Below, piece after piece: positions 11,345 to 23,789 of a stretch of 64,000 bases of DNA (position 1 is its first letter; every line of letters begins with the position of its first letter). This stretch comes from Aspidiotus rigidus (Eukaryota > Arthropoda > Insecta > Hemiptera > Diaspididae), in contig JAVHKY010000003.1 in NCBI GenBank assembly GCA_035079385.1, forward strand, positions 23,389,501 through 23,453,500, in the 5' to 3' direction. Made by a program: the position numbers and the translations under genes. A model generated the notes under the pieces. The model was not told the origin of the DNA. It saw only the letters and a program-made list of their open reading frames with translations, and ran no database searches.

Positions 11345-14300
11345 ATGACACTGAAACCAGTTCACTCGATTTCGGATGTAACGCTAGATAAAAATGCTTC
11401 GGACAAGAATGGTGTTTGTACCATTCAAAATTCTGGAGAATGCAACAATGGATTGTTTAAGGCACAGAAAATACGATGGCTGATGCTTACTATCTTCATA
11501 TGTTTTTCTTTCATAAATTCCGTGCAATGGGGGCAATACATAATAATTTCGAATTTGATCCAAAGATTTTACGGTGTGTCCGGAAGCATGGTGGATAATA
11601 CGTCAGTAGCGTATATGCTCGCGTATATTCCTTTAATCTTCCCTGCCTTATGGTTGTTAGAAAAAAAGGTGAGTACATCCAATTTCTTACAACGTTTCAT
11701 CATCCTATACCTATCTCTTGCACGTTCTTTCAGTGATCTCGAGCTTGATCTTAGTTTTGACCGTTCGAGGAAAATATTATGCAATATGAGCGTGTGAATG
11801 GGTACACAGTGAAGCTTTCTGCTCGTGGACCACTCATCATTATAGAAACTTTGAGAAGTGCTGTTATGAAGGACGAGTGATACCGATAGCGAGATGTATT
11901 TCTCATGTCTGAAAAAATATTGGAACTTAATGCAGTAACATTGTTAGGTGCGAGGCGGTAAGATTCTTTTTATCATAGATTATGAAATCAAAAACAGACG
12001 ATGGTGTTTAGATATCACGTGTTGGGAACTCGTCGGTCATCATTATGAAAAAAAAGATAGGTAGGTAGGCAGTTATATCAATGAATGATCATCATCAATA
12101 TTCAAATTTTTCTCACACGTAGCGACATGCGACCTTTTGAATAAGAATACAAAATTTAATTAATTGAGTACATACAAAATACAAACGTCCATAAACTTTT
12201 TTCGCTGATCTTCAGAATAATATACAGCGCCAGTGCTCTCTGACACGTTACGTGAAAAGATGAAATAATAGCCTATACGTAGGTACTACGAACTTTATTC
12301 GTACAATACACATACTTATATATTTCGATGAATCACGTTGTCGAATGCACGTGTCGATATTTGCACAATGTTTTTTACATGAAATATTATGCGAGTTTTC
12401 GAGAGATGATTTGCCTTAGTATTTCATTTATAGTGTGGAAATATATTTAATTTGACTTCACTAGTTTCGGAGATTCTTTCATCCCTTGAAACTCAAAAGT
12501 CAATCCCAAACACAGTCAGATTGGCTTTTCCAACGTGGAAAGTCGGTAAAAGAATACTTACCAAAGAAAATAGTAGGTAATCCTCTTGGAAGGGAATAAT
12601 TGGTGTTGACACGAGATGAGCTGATACGTGCACTCGTGAATAAAATCAAGAATAGAGATGAGAGAACTTCTTGAATATTTTTAGCGTGAGGAGACGAATA
12701 TTGTAGCTGAAAATCAGCATTTTTAATGTTTGAGACATTTGAATGATATCTTGTCAATTTATTGCACGAATCAATCTGCAACCAATTATTTTTGTATGCT
12801 CCTTGACTCATTTTGAGAATGCTTCCCTATCAGAGAACTTGTTTATTCGAGGAACATGTCCGCCTTCCTTCGAGAAAGACGCTATTTAAAGGAAATTCTT
12901 CCGAAAAAATGAACCCTCTAAACTTAAATTTAGGGTTTGAAGAAATCTTGACCCTCGAGCTACACATTCGTATATGCAAAGTGGGGGATCGAAAAATTTC
13001 AACTTTCGAACTCGAGAGGTTATAATCTCGAGGAAGGTGGGACCATTTCATTTCTTATGGGACTTGATGGTTTTAAAATTTGGGAAAAAAAGAGACTCCT
13101 GAGGGAAATATTTTTCAAAAAATGTAAAAATCCTCGGATAGAAATTTGACACCTCGAGATGAAACTCTTTACGATACAAGAGATGATAAAAAATACGATA
13201 CCATCACTGGCGAAGAGACTTTGTTTTCAAACAATAGCGCTATACCGCGTACCAGATTTAAGGATTACGTCATGCCCTATAAAGATTGTTCATACTATAA
13301 GATACTAAATATTTCCGATTACTTTTCAATCTCAGTCGTCAATCTAACCTTGTGCGGGTTATTTTCACTAATAAGACGTAATAAGGTATCTTTTTAAGAC
13401 CGACAAAGTACTTGTAACTCGATTTGCATAAAATTATTTAATTGATGTCTATTCTCGATCAAACTAGGACAGTCTACAACGTATGAGATTTTCTCTCTCT
13501 CTCTTGAAGGGATAGTTACTTCGGATTTGAATTCTGAAGCCCTCCCTCCTCCCTCCATCCTTCAAGAAAAAAGAAAAAATTGTAAAAGGAAACATTATTG
13601 CTCGTCTTAGCTGGATCTAAATTCCAAGCACAGATCAGTAGGCAATCAATTCTTTAAAAGTTTAAAACAAAATAATTAATTTGTTTAATAAAACTTAATT
13701 TGACTTAATCAATCACAATATTGATTTTTTAATTGTACGCCTATTCCTACGATATTGAAATTGGAAATATTTTCTTGACATTTTCCAGCCTTGGCTCTTT
13801 CTCGAGACTCTTGAATAATTTTATGCTGTCATTCGACTATTTATTCTCGACTTCAAAATACTATCGATTTCCAAAGTCCTGTGATAAGAAACATTCCAAA
13901 TCTATTCTTGTTTTGTCTCTTTGCAAAAGTTTTCTCTGTATGAATTCGTTGGACAATTTCAAGTACGGGTCTGATTTTGTTACTATGACGTCATGAATGA
14001 CTTTGACTGCCCAGGACGGAGTGTGACGTCATCAGTGATGACCTGATAGAGCCTGTATATGAACTAGTTAGCCTAACATACAATGTATAAGGCCCCTAGT
14101 ATGTATAATACTTTTTTAGATTTACTCAAAGCTGGAAGGCGAACGAGCAAAGAGAGCCCGCTGGTCAGTAAGCTATACAGTTTGTTAAGTATAGAAGCTA
14201 AGAAATACTGGTGGAAGGAAGGAGAAACGAATGAGGGCATATACTAGTCCTGTTAGTCCTACCTCTTTTCGTTTTCAAAAGTAATTATTAGCATCTAACC

Positions 14301-17300
14301 AGGAGCCTTCGATTGCTTGGGTATGAGCGCCAGTGATCGGGTCAACATAGTTTTCTTGATGGTTAAGCTTCTGTACTCGTAAGTTTGTCACTCGTCGATT
14401 GAGAGATAATAGACCCTTTTTTACATTTTTTCATACCGAGAGAAACGAAAGTGGCTTGGTATCGTCATTCAACCACAAAATAGCGGAAATCTGTGCCATG
14501 GCAGAGATCATAGACTCACAGTCCTTTCACTCATGCCTCCTGATTCCTCACAATGCTGCCGTTAGCGTCACCATTTTCGGCGGTAGCCGGCGCATCCTTT
14601 TCCGGCCCAATTATAATTTTCGATGTACGACAAACAGGATCTTCGGGTTGTCCTCCGTCTCTGTCATTTTAACTCTGTCCGTCAGAACGTCCGACGTGTA
14701 CGCCAGTTGAGTAGTAGATCATACTTCGTCAGGCGCAGAGCAAAATATTTTTGTAGAGCGTGTAAGCTAGTAGAATTCAACCAATTCGGCTAAAAACGTA
14801 GTCTCACGTACACCATACAAGATCATATAAGGCTGAGAAATACTGATGAAGAGGAGCTAGTTAGCCTAACAAATAGAATACTGGACTCACACTAAGCAAA
14901 GAAACATTGGTAACGGGACCTTACTCAAGATGTGTTTTTGCACTGCTATCCTCGAGATTACTTCACAAATGTTTTGAACAAAAATACGATGTTTTTAAAA
15001 TGAGCATCAATCTCAGTTCCAAATGAGCATACAGACCCAAGTATGAATGTGAATGATTCTCCATGGACTAATCTTGTGAACAATTTTAAGGTGTGGTCAT
15101 AAAGAAAGACTGTGATTTTCTTATTGTTCACGAAGTACTTTCGATGAGAAGAAGGAGAGGGGGCAGCATTTTGTAAATTTGCACACTATCACGGAATGAA
15201 GAAATGTTGTAAATTTCAATTACAAGGTCGACAGCCAAAAACTAATATAGGAACAAGATTTTTCTATTTATTCTCAAAGAATGTAAGAATTAGAAATCGG
15301 ATTCCTCGGCATTTGGTACTTTTTCTCCTGAAGGGCGAAATCAATGAGAATCATGATAAATAGGATGCACGAAAAAAATTATATTTTGCCGAAAAATGCC
15401 AAAACTGGAATAAATGCCGAAATTGGAAGAGAATGCAGAAAAATGCCGAAATTACTAGAAATCTTAGTTTGCGATAGAACTGAGAAATTTCATGCTAAAT
15501 CACGAATATTTTGTTAAAAATTACCAAATTTTACCTGAAATTAGGTCGATTTGTTTAAAAAATACTGAATTTTGGGCCAAAATTGGTTCAATTCCTGTCA
15601 AAGAATTCGTAAATTTGGTCTGAAGCTAAGTAATTTTGGTTGAAAAAAAATCAACGAAATTTGCTCTCATAAGAGGTAAGTAGTTTTAATTTAAAATTGA
15701 TAAATGTTTTCTTCCAAATTAATTGAATAAGGTAATTTTTATTGGAAATTGAATAATCTTCATCGGGAGTGAGTAAATGTACTAGAAAACGCGTATTTCC
15801 CCTTCTTTAAAAAAAAATTCCAAATCTTACCGAATTTTTAAATTTCAGTGTCGAAATTCACACGTTTTCTTGCCGAAAAATCCAGTCTCTAGTAATGATT
15901 ATAGAAAAACAATGACGTAAATCGGTAGTCTTCCTGTGAATTCAATTTCACAATACAATTTTGTGTCTTCATTTTCAACAATAAACTCATTTCCAATATA
16001 TTTTCTTTCAGGGTGTTCGATTCTGTCTTTTAATTAGCTGTGGTGGCTTATGCGCCGGAGCATGGATCAAAGTACTCGCGTCTTTCCATACAGATTTATT
16101 CTATCTTGTGCTCGTGGGACAAAGCGTCGTAGCGGTATTCCAAGTTTTGGCTTTCGGTTTGGCTGCAAAAGTAGCTGCTAGATGGTTTTCTGCTTGCCAA
16201 GTATCTTTTGCTTGCGCGCTGGCTGTATTTGGAGATCAAGTACGTATTTTGCTCGTCTTTTATTCCTTGTTTCATGATTCGTGGAATAAAGTTTCAATGT
16301 GGATGTTCAAAGTTTGGCACCGCCATCGGATTTATCGTTCCGACCATTATGGTCGATGGTGACACCGACGAGTCGATTAAAGCAGGTTTAATCAGGTTGA
16401 ATCTTCTCATTGCGAGTACTACAACTTTCATATTAATAGTGGCATTCTTATGTAAGTCCGAGTAAAGAGAGCTCGAAATTGTCTCATTTTCTTGAAACAA
16501 TGGTTCATCAAAATATTTAATCTGTACAGTTTTTTTGGAGTCTCCGTCAGCGCCTCCGAGTCCTGCGCAAGCTCTGGCTGATGAAGTATCCACTAAGAAT
16601 AGTATCTTCAAGTCCATGAAAGAAGTTCTGACCAACAAAAGTTTCATCGCAATGATGGTTGCGTACGGGATATTAACTGCGAGTTTCAATTCATATTTCG
16701 CGGTGCTAAACAGTGTTTTTGTAGAATATTTTCCGCACGTGAGTACCATTGATTTTTCGTAGATTAACTCGACCGAAGCCAATCGGTGGACGGCGATCTC
16801 TCTAAATTACGGAAACTATATCCATCGAACACAAATTCCTCGGTATAATTGCATCCCTTTTCTTCATAAAAACTCTAATAATTCAACCTACCGTGAATTC
16901 CCCCCACCCTTCCCAAAAATCCAATTATAACAAGTTACCAATCTATAGGGCTTTCATGATGACTGTTCACATTTTTTGTTTGTTTGTGTTTGTTCCGTAT
17001 CACGCACACTCACGTAAGAACTGATAGGTAAAAAAATGTAAATCGAAAAAGTCATATTTCAGACACATTCATTCTGACGTGCTCATTGTATATCTTTTGA
17101 GGGACGTTTTCAGAACCCTCTCACCACCATTCACGATCAACTTGACTTGTAATCTAAAATCTAAGTCGACATTACTTAGCGTCAAACATAGGTGTACCTA
17201 TAGACTTTCTGTGCTTGTCATTTATTTCAGGTGGGTGAAATCCACGTTGGGATCATCAGTTTCCTAGCAACGACCAGTGGTATAGTAGGTTCAATCCTAT

Positions 17301-17999
17301 TCGGCTGGCTTTTTGATAAAACTCACATGTACAAGTACGTCACCGAAATCTCTAAAAAGGAGGACATACATGTATCTCTTCCACGTAATCTGTTTTTCTG
17401 CTTGTTTCAGAGCCTTGACCCTATTATTGTATGTGTGTGCAGTCATTGTTACAGCTGCGAACATTTTTGTACCTCAACAATTGAACTTGAGCTTAGTTTA
17501 CTTGTCGAATATTCTAATTGGGTGAGTATAACATCGATTACTGGAATCGAAAAAAACACCTCAGCTTTGAAAATTATCGGGCCTAGATTGGCGGTAGGCA
17601 TTTCGGGGTCCCGGCACCGCTGATGTAACCCTGTTCTTCAATCCGGGTCGTACAAAACAAGGAATTATCATAAAGTATTATTACATAAATTTCAGATTTT
17701 TCATGATCGCATATTATTCGGTCGCAATCCAACTGGCAATAGAAATTACATTTCCGGTCTGTGAGAGCCTCGTTTCTAGTTTGTTACTTCTAGCATCTCA
17801 CTTTCTTGGAATCCTGTTTACAAAACTCTATAGAGGACTATTCAACGAGTACGGCCATATTTCCGCCGACGCTTTCATCTGTGGAGCATTAACCGTCGGA
17901 TGCCTTTTGACTGCCATCATACCAGCAAAACTAAATAGACTTTCAGCAAATACGAGTGCAAGCGTCGTTGATTCACCTGAATCTCCATCATCTCCTTAG
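11345..17999 (+). CDS. FLVCR-like major facilitator transporter, gene A
   Basis: Predicted 472-residue multi-pass membrane transporter of the FLVCR family; vertebrate FLVCR1/2 carry choline and ethanolamine, and haem has been reported. Exons: 11345-11668, 16012-16239, 16313-16451, 16530-16738, 17231-17334, 17411-17521, 17696-17999, all GT-AG. Exon 1 has a polar N-terminus of about 40 residues, then TM1 with VQWGQYIIISN (Trp62), FYGVS and PALWLLE. Exon 2 has GAWIK and ARWF and ends VFGDQ (Gln184). Exon 4 begins with the central-loop PPSPAQ signature and TM7 with YGILTASFNSYF (Asn284). Exons 5-7 hold LFGWLFDKT, then AYYSVAIQLAIEITFP of TM11 and a Ser/Pro-rich tail. Intron 1 is 4.3 kb; the others are short. 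Exon 2 lacks the usual E in the WF-x-x-x-E block (it reads WFSACQVS), a clear divergence from B, C and D. Substrate is not shown by the sequence. Confidence 0.9.
11669..16011. other. Intron 1 of gene A
   Basis: 4.3 kb without a recognisable gene. Two TGACGTCA palindromes (13986, 14024) and copies of the TAGTATACT/AATACTGG dispersed family (about 14045-14270 and 14820-14890) are the only structured elements seen. A 103-codon open frame at 14399-14710 has no recognisable homology. Confidence 0.6.
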
Positions 18000-18157
18000 T
18001 AGAGATTATGTCTGAAATAGAAAATATTTTAAAGTTTGTTATACATATGACTACCAGAGTGAGAAATTTGTTAATATAATTTAATTTTTATATTATTGTT
18101 ACGATACTGTATAGCAAACGACTGTACGCGTCCAATTTTATAATCATTTGCTGTGCA

Positions 18158-18163
18158 AATAAA
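18158..18163 (+). promoter_or_regulatory. Poly(A) signal AATAAA of gene A
   Basis: Canonical AATAAA 159 bases after the stop codon of gene A, followed by a T-rich stretch. This is the first good candidate downstream. Confidence 0.6.
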
Positions 18164-18721
18164 TGTTTGATATTTTGTCATAAACAATTTAGAAAAGCTT
18201 TGCGCCTGAGAGTTGAAAAAACAACTCGTTATACGGGAGTGTCACTTATTGCAGCATGTGGTAATTTAGGAGTCAGTTATCACGATCTGTTGACTTGTTT
18301 CTACGAGTAATTTCATATTATCAAGCACGCTTTCCTGTAATATGTTGTTTTCAACTACTCGCTGTAGCGTCGGAACTCTCGACAGTAAAAAAATCCAAGC
18401 AGAAGTGGTCTCAGTGAAGTCATCTACGGATGCCCAAACATTTTTAAGATACAGTATGAGGCTAGAAATGCTCGAAACTAGGTCGAAAAATACAATTCGC
18501 GAATAATGGCGACGGTGAAGCTTCGATCCAGTCTTTGAGTGAAACCTAAGAAGACCCTAAGCGTAACTACACAATATAAATCTAGCGCTTATTTTAGAGA
18601 TGGGAGGACGTGAAAACTATAAAACGACAGAAGCGCCTCTGTGAAATAATGAAGTTCTCCAAAAATAAAAATTGCGTCATGAAAATGATACAAAAATCGA
18701 AATCCATTGAAATAAACGAAC

Positions 18722-19137
18722 CCACCAATTGGCTTCGGTCGAGTTAATCTACGAAAAATCAATGGTACTCACTTGCGGAAAATATTCTACAAAATCACTG
18801 TTCAGCACCGCGAAATATGAATTGAAATTCGCAGTTAATATCCCGTACGCAACCATCATTGCGATGAAACTTTTGTTGGCGAGAACTTCTTTTATGGACT
18901 TGAAAATACTATTCTTGGTGGATACTTCATCAGTCAGAGCTTGCGCAAACCTAGGAGGCGCTGACGGAGACTCCGAAAAAACTGTACAGAATAAATAGTT
19001 TGATAAACCATTGTATCAAGAAAATGAGACAATTTCGAGCTCTCTTTACTCCGACTTACATAAGAATGCCACTATTAATATAGTTGTACTCGCAATGAGA
19101 AGATTCAACCTGATTAAACTTACTTTAATCGACTCGT
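18722..19137 (-). pseudogene. Inverted partial copy of gene A exons 3-4
   Basis: The plus strand here is the near-exact reverse complement of 16370-16789, so the minus strand carries the 3' part of exon 3, intron 3, exon 4 and the start of intron 4 of gene A. Identity is high with scattered substitutions. For example, the antisense frame reads SVRACANLGG against SARACAGLGG, and KSLFSTAKYELKF against KTLFSTAKYELKL. Homology stops abruptly at both ends, with no promoter, exon 1-2 or exon 5-7 parts. It is a recent segmental fragment, not a gene. Because it lies about 0.7 kb downstream in the opposite direction, read-through from gene A would give RNA complementary to its own exon 4. Confidence 0.9.
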
Positions 19138-21560
19138 AAAACTCCAACAGAATTGTTAGCCTTGGTAAAATTTCCGACGAAAGGAATGAGGGGGCAAAAG
19201 ATCAAAGCCTCCACCAACCGCTTGTGACATAAAATTTGGGTCAGCTAACTTTATGCCTCTGCTTTGAAAACGAGATTTTTCCGACCTCGTCAAAACTCCT
19301 TCTCAATTCAGGCGAGTAATTTTTTTAAGTCCCTAGATACTTTCTCATTTGAATAACACTCAAATAAAAGCTCATTCTGTTAAGGATGTAACCGCAACAT
19401 AAGAAAAGTCTGATGAGTTATGAAATTTTTTTGAGGCTATAATTACGAGTAAGTCGAGATCAACCAGACGTAAATCTTCCCAAGCCTACTTTCTCTGTAT
19501 AGCTTGCAATTTTTCAAGTTCTTAGACACTCCCACACTCGGATCGAGTCATGTATTGCTGAGGATGTAACCCCAATAAAATTAAAAGCCTAAGATATGAA
19601 ATTTTAATTACAAGTAGGAACGTAATTTTTTCCAACTTCCCTTTCTCTGTGAAGCTCGCGGCTCGACACTTTTCCAATTCTCGACTCTATAAGAATTGAG
19701 GCGAACAAACGGTACCCGAGTCTCCTGTAGACATCGCAATCTGACCTCAAACTTATTTCTAAGTTCATACGACTCACAGAAGCCCGAAAAATTTCGGAAA
19801 GGACGTCAATCAGTACGAAATCGATTTTTTCGCAATTTTTTGGAAACTTTCATTTTTTCACAATTATAGAAAATTGACTTGAACGGCTTTCGATTTGAAT
19901 CATTTTACTCAACTCCTCTCCGTAATTCCACTAAACGCGCAGTTTAAGAAGACTTAATGCGTCTTGACGGTGTCGTGCTTTCATAAATTAATCGTTTACT
20001 CTAGAAACGCAAATTGCACATATCGATCGTGATTTGGACAACTCGAGGCCACTCATTTGAATTAAAAAAACTCTTCAACGATTCGACGTCTTCTAATCGA
20101 AAAACTAACTTACATATTTATGGACGTGTCTTCGACGTCATTTATTTTCTATAAGTCATGTCACTAGCAAAACTTTTCAAGTGATACTTCTGTAGGCAAT
20201 TTCTGCATTAATTTACAATGGATAACATGTCGACTTACAATAATGAGAAGTGCGTAGGTTTTACATCGTTCAAGGTGATGTAGGTATTGTAAAATTATTA
20301 GCCTCTTGATTGTGGTCGTATCTGGACAAAGGTTTTCGGTAGATATACGGCTGTGAACATGAAGAGAATAGAATGGAATGAAAAAAATAGATAAACAATA
20401 AAGAGTTGCGATTAATATGCATCTAATATTCGACGATAAAATAATAGTGCAACAATATTATTGTATCATCGCTTGTCTAGTTTCGCGGAGTGCTTATAGA
20501 AGTTCTTCTTATGTATACACAGTCATATGCATGAAATATATCATCCGTTTATTATAAAATGAGGTTGAGTCGACTTGCTCTATACTTTGTTCATTTAATT
20601 TTTTCAAAAGTGAATCTATCAGCAATTCTTAGACCGCAATGCCAATATGACAGCCTGCATCTCGAGATCGTACAAATTACCAGCGAAAATGAATGAATCG
20701 TCCCAGAATTTTGAAAAATATTGTGGAGGCAGTTTTTATGAGCTGATTTAAGTGTTTAACCAACAAATGAGGCTTCATAACTCTGAATCCAATCACGGCC
20801 CTCCTTCTACGGTCAGTGATAGAACAATGAATCTTAGAGTACCTACTTACTTACGCAATCCTTTCTTTTTCATCTTAAGTAAGAGTACGAATACTATGGA
20901 TGGCCAGCGACACCTTAAGTCTTCCTCTTTTGAATTGAAAACATCAAAGGGAACGTCGACGTAGAAGTGTTAAGCATAAGCGATGATAGTGACATACTTC
21001 CATTTAATCCCGTGTGACATGAATTTCCAGTTTGGTATACCTATGAATCTGGAAAGGTAACTAGATGGACACTTTCCGATTCGAAGTTATCACACAGTCG
21101 CAGAAAGGGCACTTCCACTTTCTGTTACATTCACTGTCATGAGCCACTTTATCCCTATTTATTCCATAGAATAGGAAATAAAATCGAATAAACTACACTT
21201 TTACAAAGCCATAGACACGTACGCAAAAGATTGGTATAAAATCTTATGAGACTATGTTAAATCATTATAGCAGATAAATTCAAATCCAAGATATTAATAA
21301 AGTTTTGTGCGTTTCCTTAAAACTAAGTCAATATATTATCAACCAGGGGATACGTGGAAAACCAAACATGTAGTCGACCAACTACCCTTTTCTTGTAGAG
21401 TGAGTGCGAGTGTGACTGACCAATCCGATACGCGAGATGGTAATTTGACCGCATGTATCGCACGTAAAGACATACAGCTTGCGATTCTCACCGGATGTTT
21501 TTCAGGCTCTATAAATTTTTTGTGTGAAATTGGTTCTAGTATCTTTTACGTGTTCGCCGG
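19138..21560. other. No gene recognised
   Basis: AT-rich spacer with short open frames only. Repeated phrases of the type GATGTAACC-CAA and CTCG-x-ACTTTTTCAA between 19370 and 19700 suggest an old, diverged repeat of about 190 bp, but I could not delimit it. Confidence 0.45.
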
Positions 21561-21569
21561 TGCTCCAGG

Positions 21570-21835
21570 CACCCTCCTGCATGCAACTCCCCGTACAGGA
21601 GCTGTTTGGATAGCTGTGTGTCGTCCATCCGCTTGATATGGCCCAGCCATCGCAACGCATCGAGTGCGTTATCAATCGTTCAATGGATTCGCAGTTCACC
21701 AGCTCGAGAATACGACGCCATCCATCGTCCGTCTGAATCCCAATATTATACGCAGGTGACGCTGGCGGAATTTTTCTAGCGCTCTTAGCTGTGACGTATA
21801 CAGTACCCAGGTCTCAAAACCGTTTAAGAAAAAAT
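21570..21835 (-). pseudogene. LINE C-terminal fragment (RWLGHIKRMDD block)
   Basis: The minus strand reads ETWVLYTSQLRALEKFRQRH (about 21760-21820), then after a frameshift LRWLGHIKRMDDTQLSKQL (21601-21657) and LLYGELHAGG. This is the familiar tail of RTE/Jockey-like LINE polyproteins (LE-F-qR-LR-iL, RWLGH-x-R-Md, lLyGEL). It is truncated on both sides and interrupted, so it is a dead fragment. Confidence 0.7.
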
Positions 21836-21954
21836 TAGAAGCCATTGCAGACGTTGCCATGGCAGCGGGGAACCAGCAATTCCTTAACTCGACCTCTCAG
21901 GTGGTGTGGAACTGAGTTGATAATCGTGTCATATAATTCAAATCGAAATTATCA

Positions 21955-22425
21955 TTCTACATTCCCTCCTATCATATATAGCTCGAGAGTCGAAATTCTT
22001 CCAAGTCCCCCTCCTATCATATATAGTTCGAGACTCGAAATTCTTCTAAATCTTCTAAGTTCCCCTCCTATCATATATAGCTCAAGACTTGAAATTTTTC
22101 CAAGTCCCCCTTCTATCATATATAGCTCAAGACTCGAAATTCTTCCAAGTCCCCCTCCTATCATATATAGCTCGAGTCTCAAAATTTTTCTAAGTTTTTG
22201 GTTGGACGACGGACGGTAGCTCGAAAGTCAAAATTCTTCCAAGTCCCCCCCCCCCTATTATATATAGCTCGAGACTTGAAATTCTTCTAAGTTCCCCTCC
22301 TATCATATATAGCTCAAGACTTGAAATTTTTCCAAGTCCCCCTCCTATCATATATAGCTCGAGACTTGAAATTCTTCTAAGTCCCCCTCCTATCATATAT
22401 AGCTCGAGACTTGAAATTCCTCTAA
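21955..22425. repeat. AT minisatellite, units of about 44 bp
   Basis: About ten head-to-tail units of CCTCCTATCATATATAG, CTCGAGACTCGAAATT and CTTCCAAGTCC. One unit is expanded by a short TTCTAAAT repeat, and a TTGGTTGGACGACGGACGG block interrupts the array at 22196-22215. The array gives false proteins on both strands with an IIYSSRLEILPSPP or MIGGGLGRISSLELY period. Single or double units are scattered through the window. Confidence 0.9.
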
Positions 22426-22544
22426 GTCCCGTAACCTAACCTAACCTGGGGACGCGGACGTTTTCTGAGGATGTAATCTCCTAACAAAATGGATAGCGGG
22501 TTCCCCGCTAATAGGCAAAACCACGGCACGGTATACGGTATACG

Positions 22545-22830
22545 GTAAGTATTGTGCATCTCTTTACTCCCGGATTGTTGAAGACCCGTGTATCAATTTT
22601 GTCGATTGTATTGAATCAATTCTACCTAGTATACAGATTTTCGGTGCGTCATGGTCCTGATAGCTTCATAGAAACGTCCCCCTCCACCAGTATTTCTAGG
22701 CTTAGTATGAACCTACTCTCAGCCTTGTGCACGCGTAGTACACTGTATGTTAGGCTGAATGGCTCACTGGCTAGTATAGGTCTATGACGGTTTACTCCAC
22801 CCCGCCTTCTCGCTCACTGCTCCTACTTTA
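22545..22830. repeat. Dispersed repeat of the CCACCAGTATTTCT/TAGTATACTGTATG family
   Basis: CCCCCTCCACCAGTATTTCT followed by CTTAGTATGAACCTA, GTAGTACACTGTATGTTAGGCTG and GGCTCACTGGCTAGTATAG. The same order of parts recurs at 36530-36665 and, in pieces, at 3840-4030, 14045-14270, 23040-23215, 37885-37990 and 54085-54290. Confidence 0.65.
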
Positions 22831-22875
22831 CTGTATAATTATCAGAAAAATGTTGAGCTAAGTAGCTGAGCCTAG

Positions 22876-23030
22876 TTTAGCCAACTGGCCCGGCCGGGAG
22901 ACCGGGGATCCCCGGGGGCCCGGCCGCCCCGCGAGAAAATTCTTGAAAGTTTGAGTTTGACCGCGCGCACGAAAAAAAAAAGAAGTTTTTGGGGGCCCGA
23001 CGAGCTGGTTACCCGGCCTACAAAATGTGA
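22876..23030. other. GC-rich patch
   Basis: A short stretch rich in GGCCCGG, CCGGGGATCCCCGGGGG and CGCGCGCAC stands out sharply from the AT-rich surroundings. It contains a run of A and then GGGGGCCCGACGAGC. Origin unknown; no gene is evident. Confidence 0.5.
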
Positions 23031-23039
23031 GCCAGCACG

Positions 23040-23290
23040 ACACTGTCTAGTATAGAGAAAGCCTAGTATATTGTGTTAGCTTAGTATCGAGAAAGGGGTC
23101 AGTATGAGCTAGTTAGCTTAACATACAATGGATGAAGCCCCTTAATTGCCGTATATTGCATGTTAGGTTTATAGTATAGCCTAGTATACTATATGTTAGT
23201 CTTAGTATAGTGGTGGCGGAGGATATAAAGGTCCAAGGTAAAAATTTTCCCAAATCCCTAAAATAGGTCAAGGTCACTGATGACGTCATT
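23040..23290. repeat. TAGTATACT-family repeat ending in TGACGTCA
   Basis: GAGCTAGTTAGCTTAACATACAATGG and CTAGTATACTATATGTTAG match the dispersed family, and are followed by AATAGGTCAAGGTCACTGATGACGTCA (palindrome at 23281-23288). Confidence 0.55.
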
Positions 23291-23539
23291 AGGTGTGACA
23301 GTGAAGTTTTTCCCAGGACAAATCCAGTCAAAAACCTTTGAAAACCATCCAAAAACAGTAAGGGTCTTTCCAAGACTAGTCCCAACCTTATAAGCATATA
23401 AAGTGCTATAATATAAAGAAAATCTGAAGGTCGTGGCTGCCATACAGGTTGTTTCATTTTTGTATTCCGAATGATTGAATATTTAGGTTTCTGAATAAGA
23501 ACGCTTGGATTTACAAAACCAATTGAGATTGTATTGACG

Positions 23540-23770
23540 AGTCTTGGGGCGAGGAAAACGCGAGGCTTAAAGAAAGCGAGTCTTTCGAAAAAAGAAAGGG
23601 CCGTAAAAGAGTCTTTAGACGTGTGAGAGCGAATATTGATATGCTGCGCCATCTATAGTCACTACTAAATCTCAGTATGGACATACGATAAAGTATTTGA
23701 CATGCTGTCCAGTGAATATGTCCTAAAGCCTTTCTCTGAATTTTATTTAGCCTAGAAAATTTCCTGCAAT
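23540..23770 (-). pseudogene. Possible LINE fragment (LNKIQRKAL block)
   Basis: The minus strand contains FSRLNKIQRKALGHIHWTA and a downstream basic segment spaced as in the C-terminal part of Jockey-like reverse transcriptases (L-kIQ-KALR-I-gA). Only this block matches, so chance similarity cannot be excluded. Confidence 0.3.
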
Positions 23771-23789
23771 CTGATGTAGACAAATGCTT

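Noticed and set aside
16294..16782. 162-codon open frame antisense to gene A exons 3-4
   Set aside because: It is the shadow of exons 3-4 and intron 3; the sense strand matches the FLVCR family with correct splice sites.
18729..18998. 89-codon plus-strand frame
   Set aside because: It is the same antisense shadow carried by the inverted partial copy of gene A, not a gene.
21845..22396. Repetitive proteins (IIYSSRLEILPSPP and MIGGGLGRISSLELY repeats)
   Set aside because: Produced on both strands by the AT minisatellite; the open frames follow from the unit length only.
21955..22425. Possible CRISPR array because of regular repeats
   Set aside because: Units are adjacent without unique spacers and the setting is eukaryotic.
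22425..22450. CCTAACCTAACCT, resembling the insect telomere repeat
   Set aside because: Only two to three units, inside repeat DNA; too short to claim an interstitial telomere.
23113..23652. 179-codon minus-strand frame
   Set aside because: Runs across dispersed repeats including a TGACGTCA copy; no family motif, no splice context.
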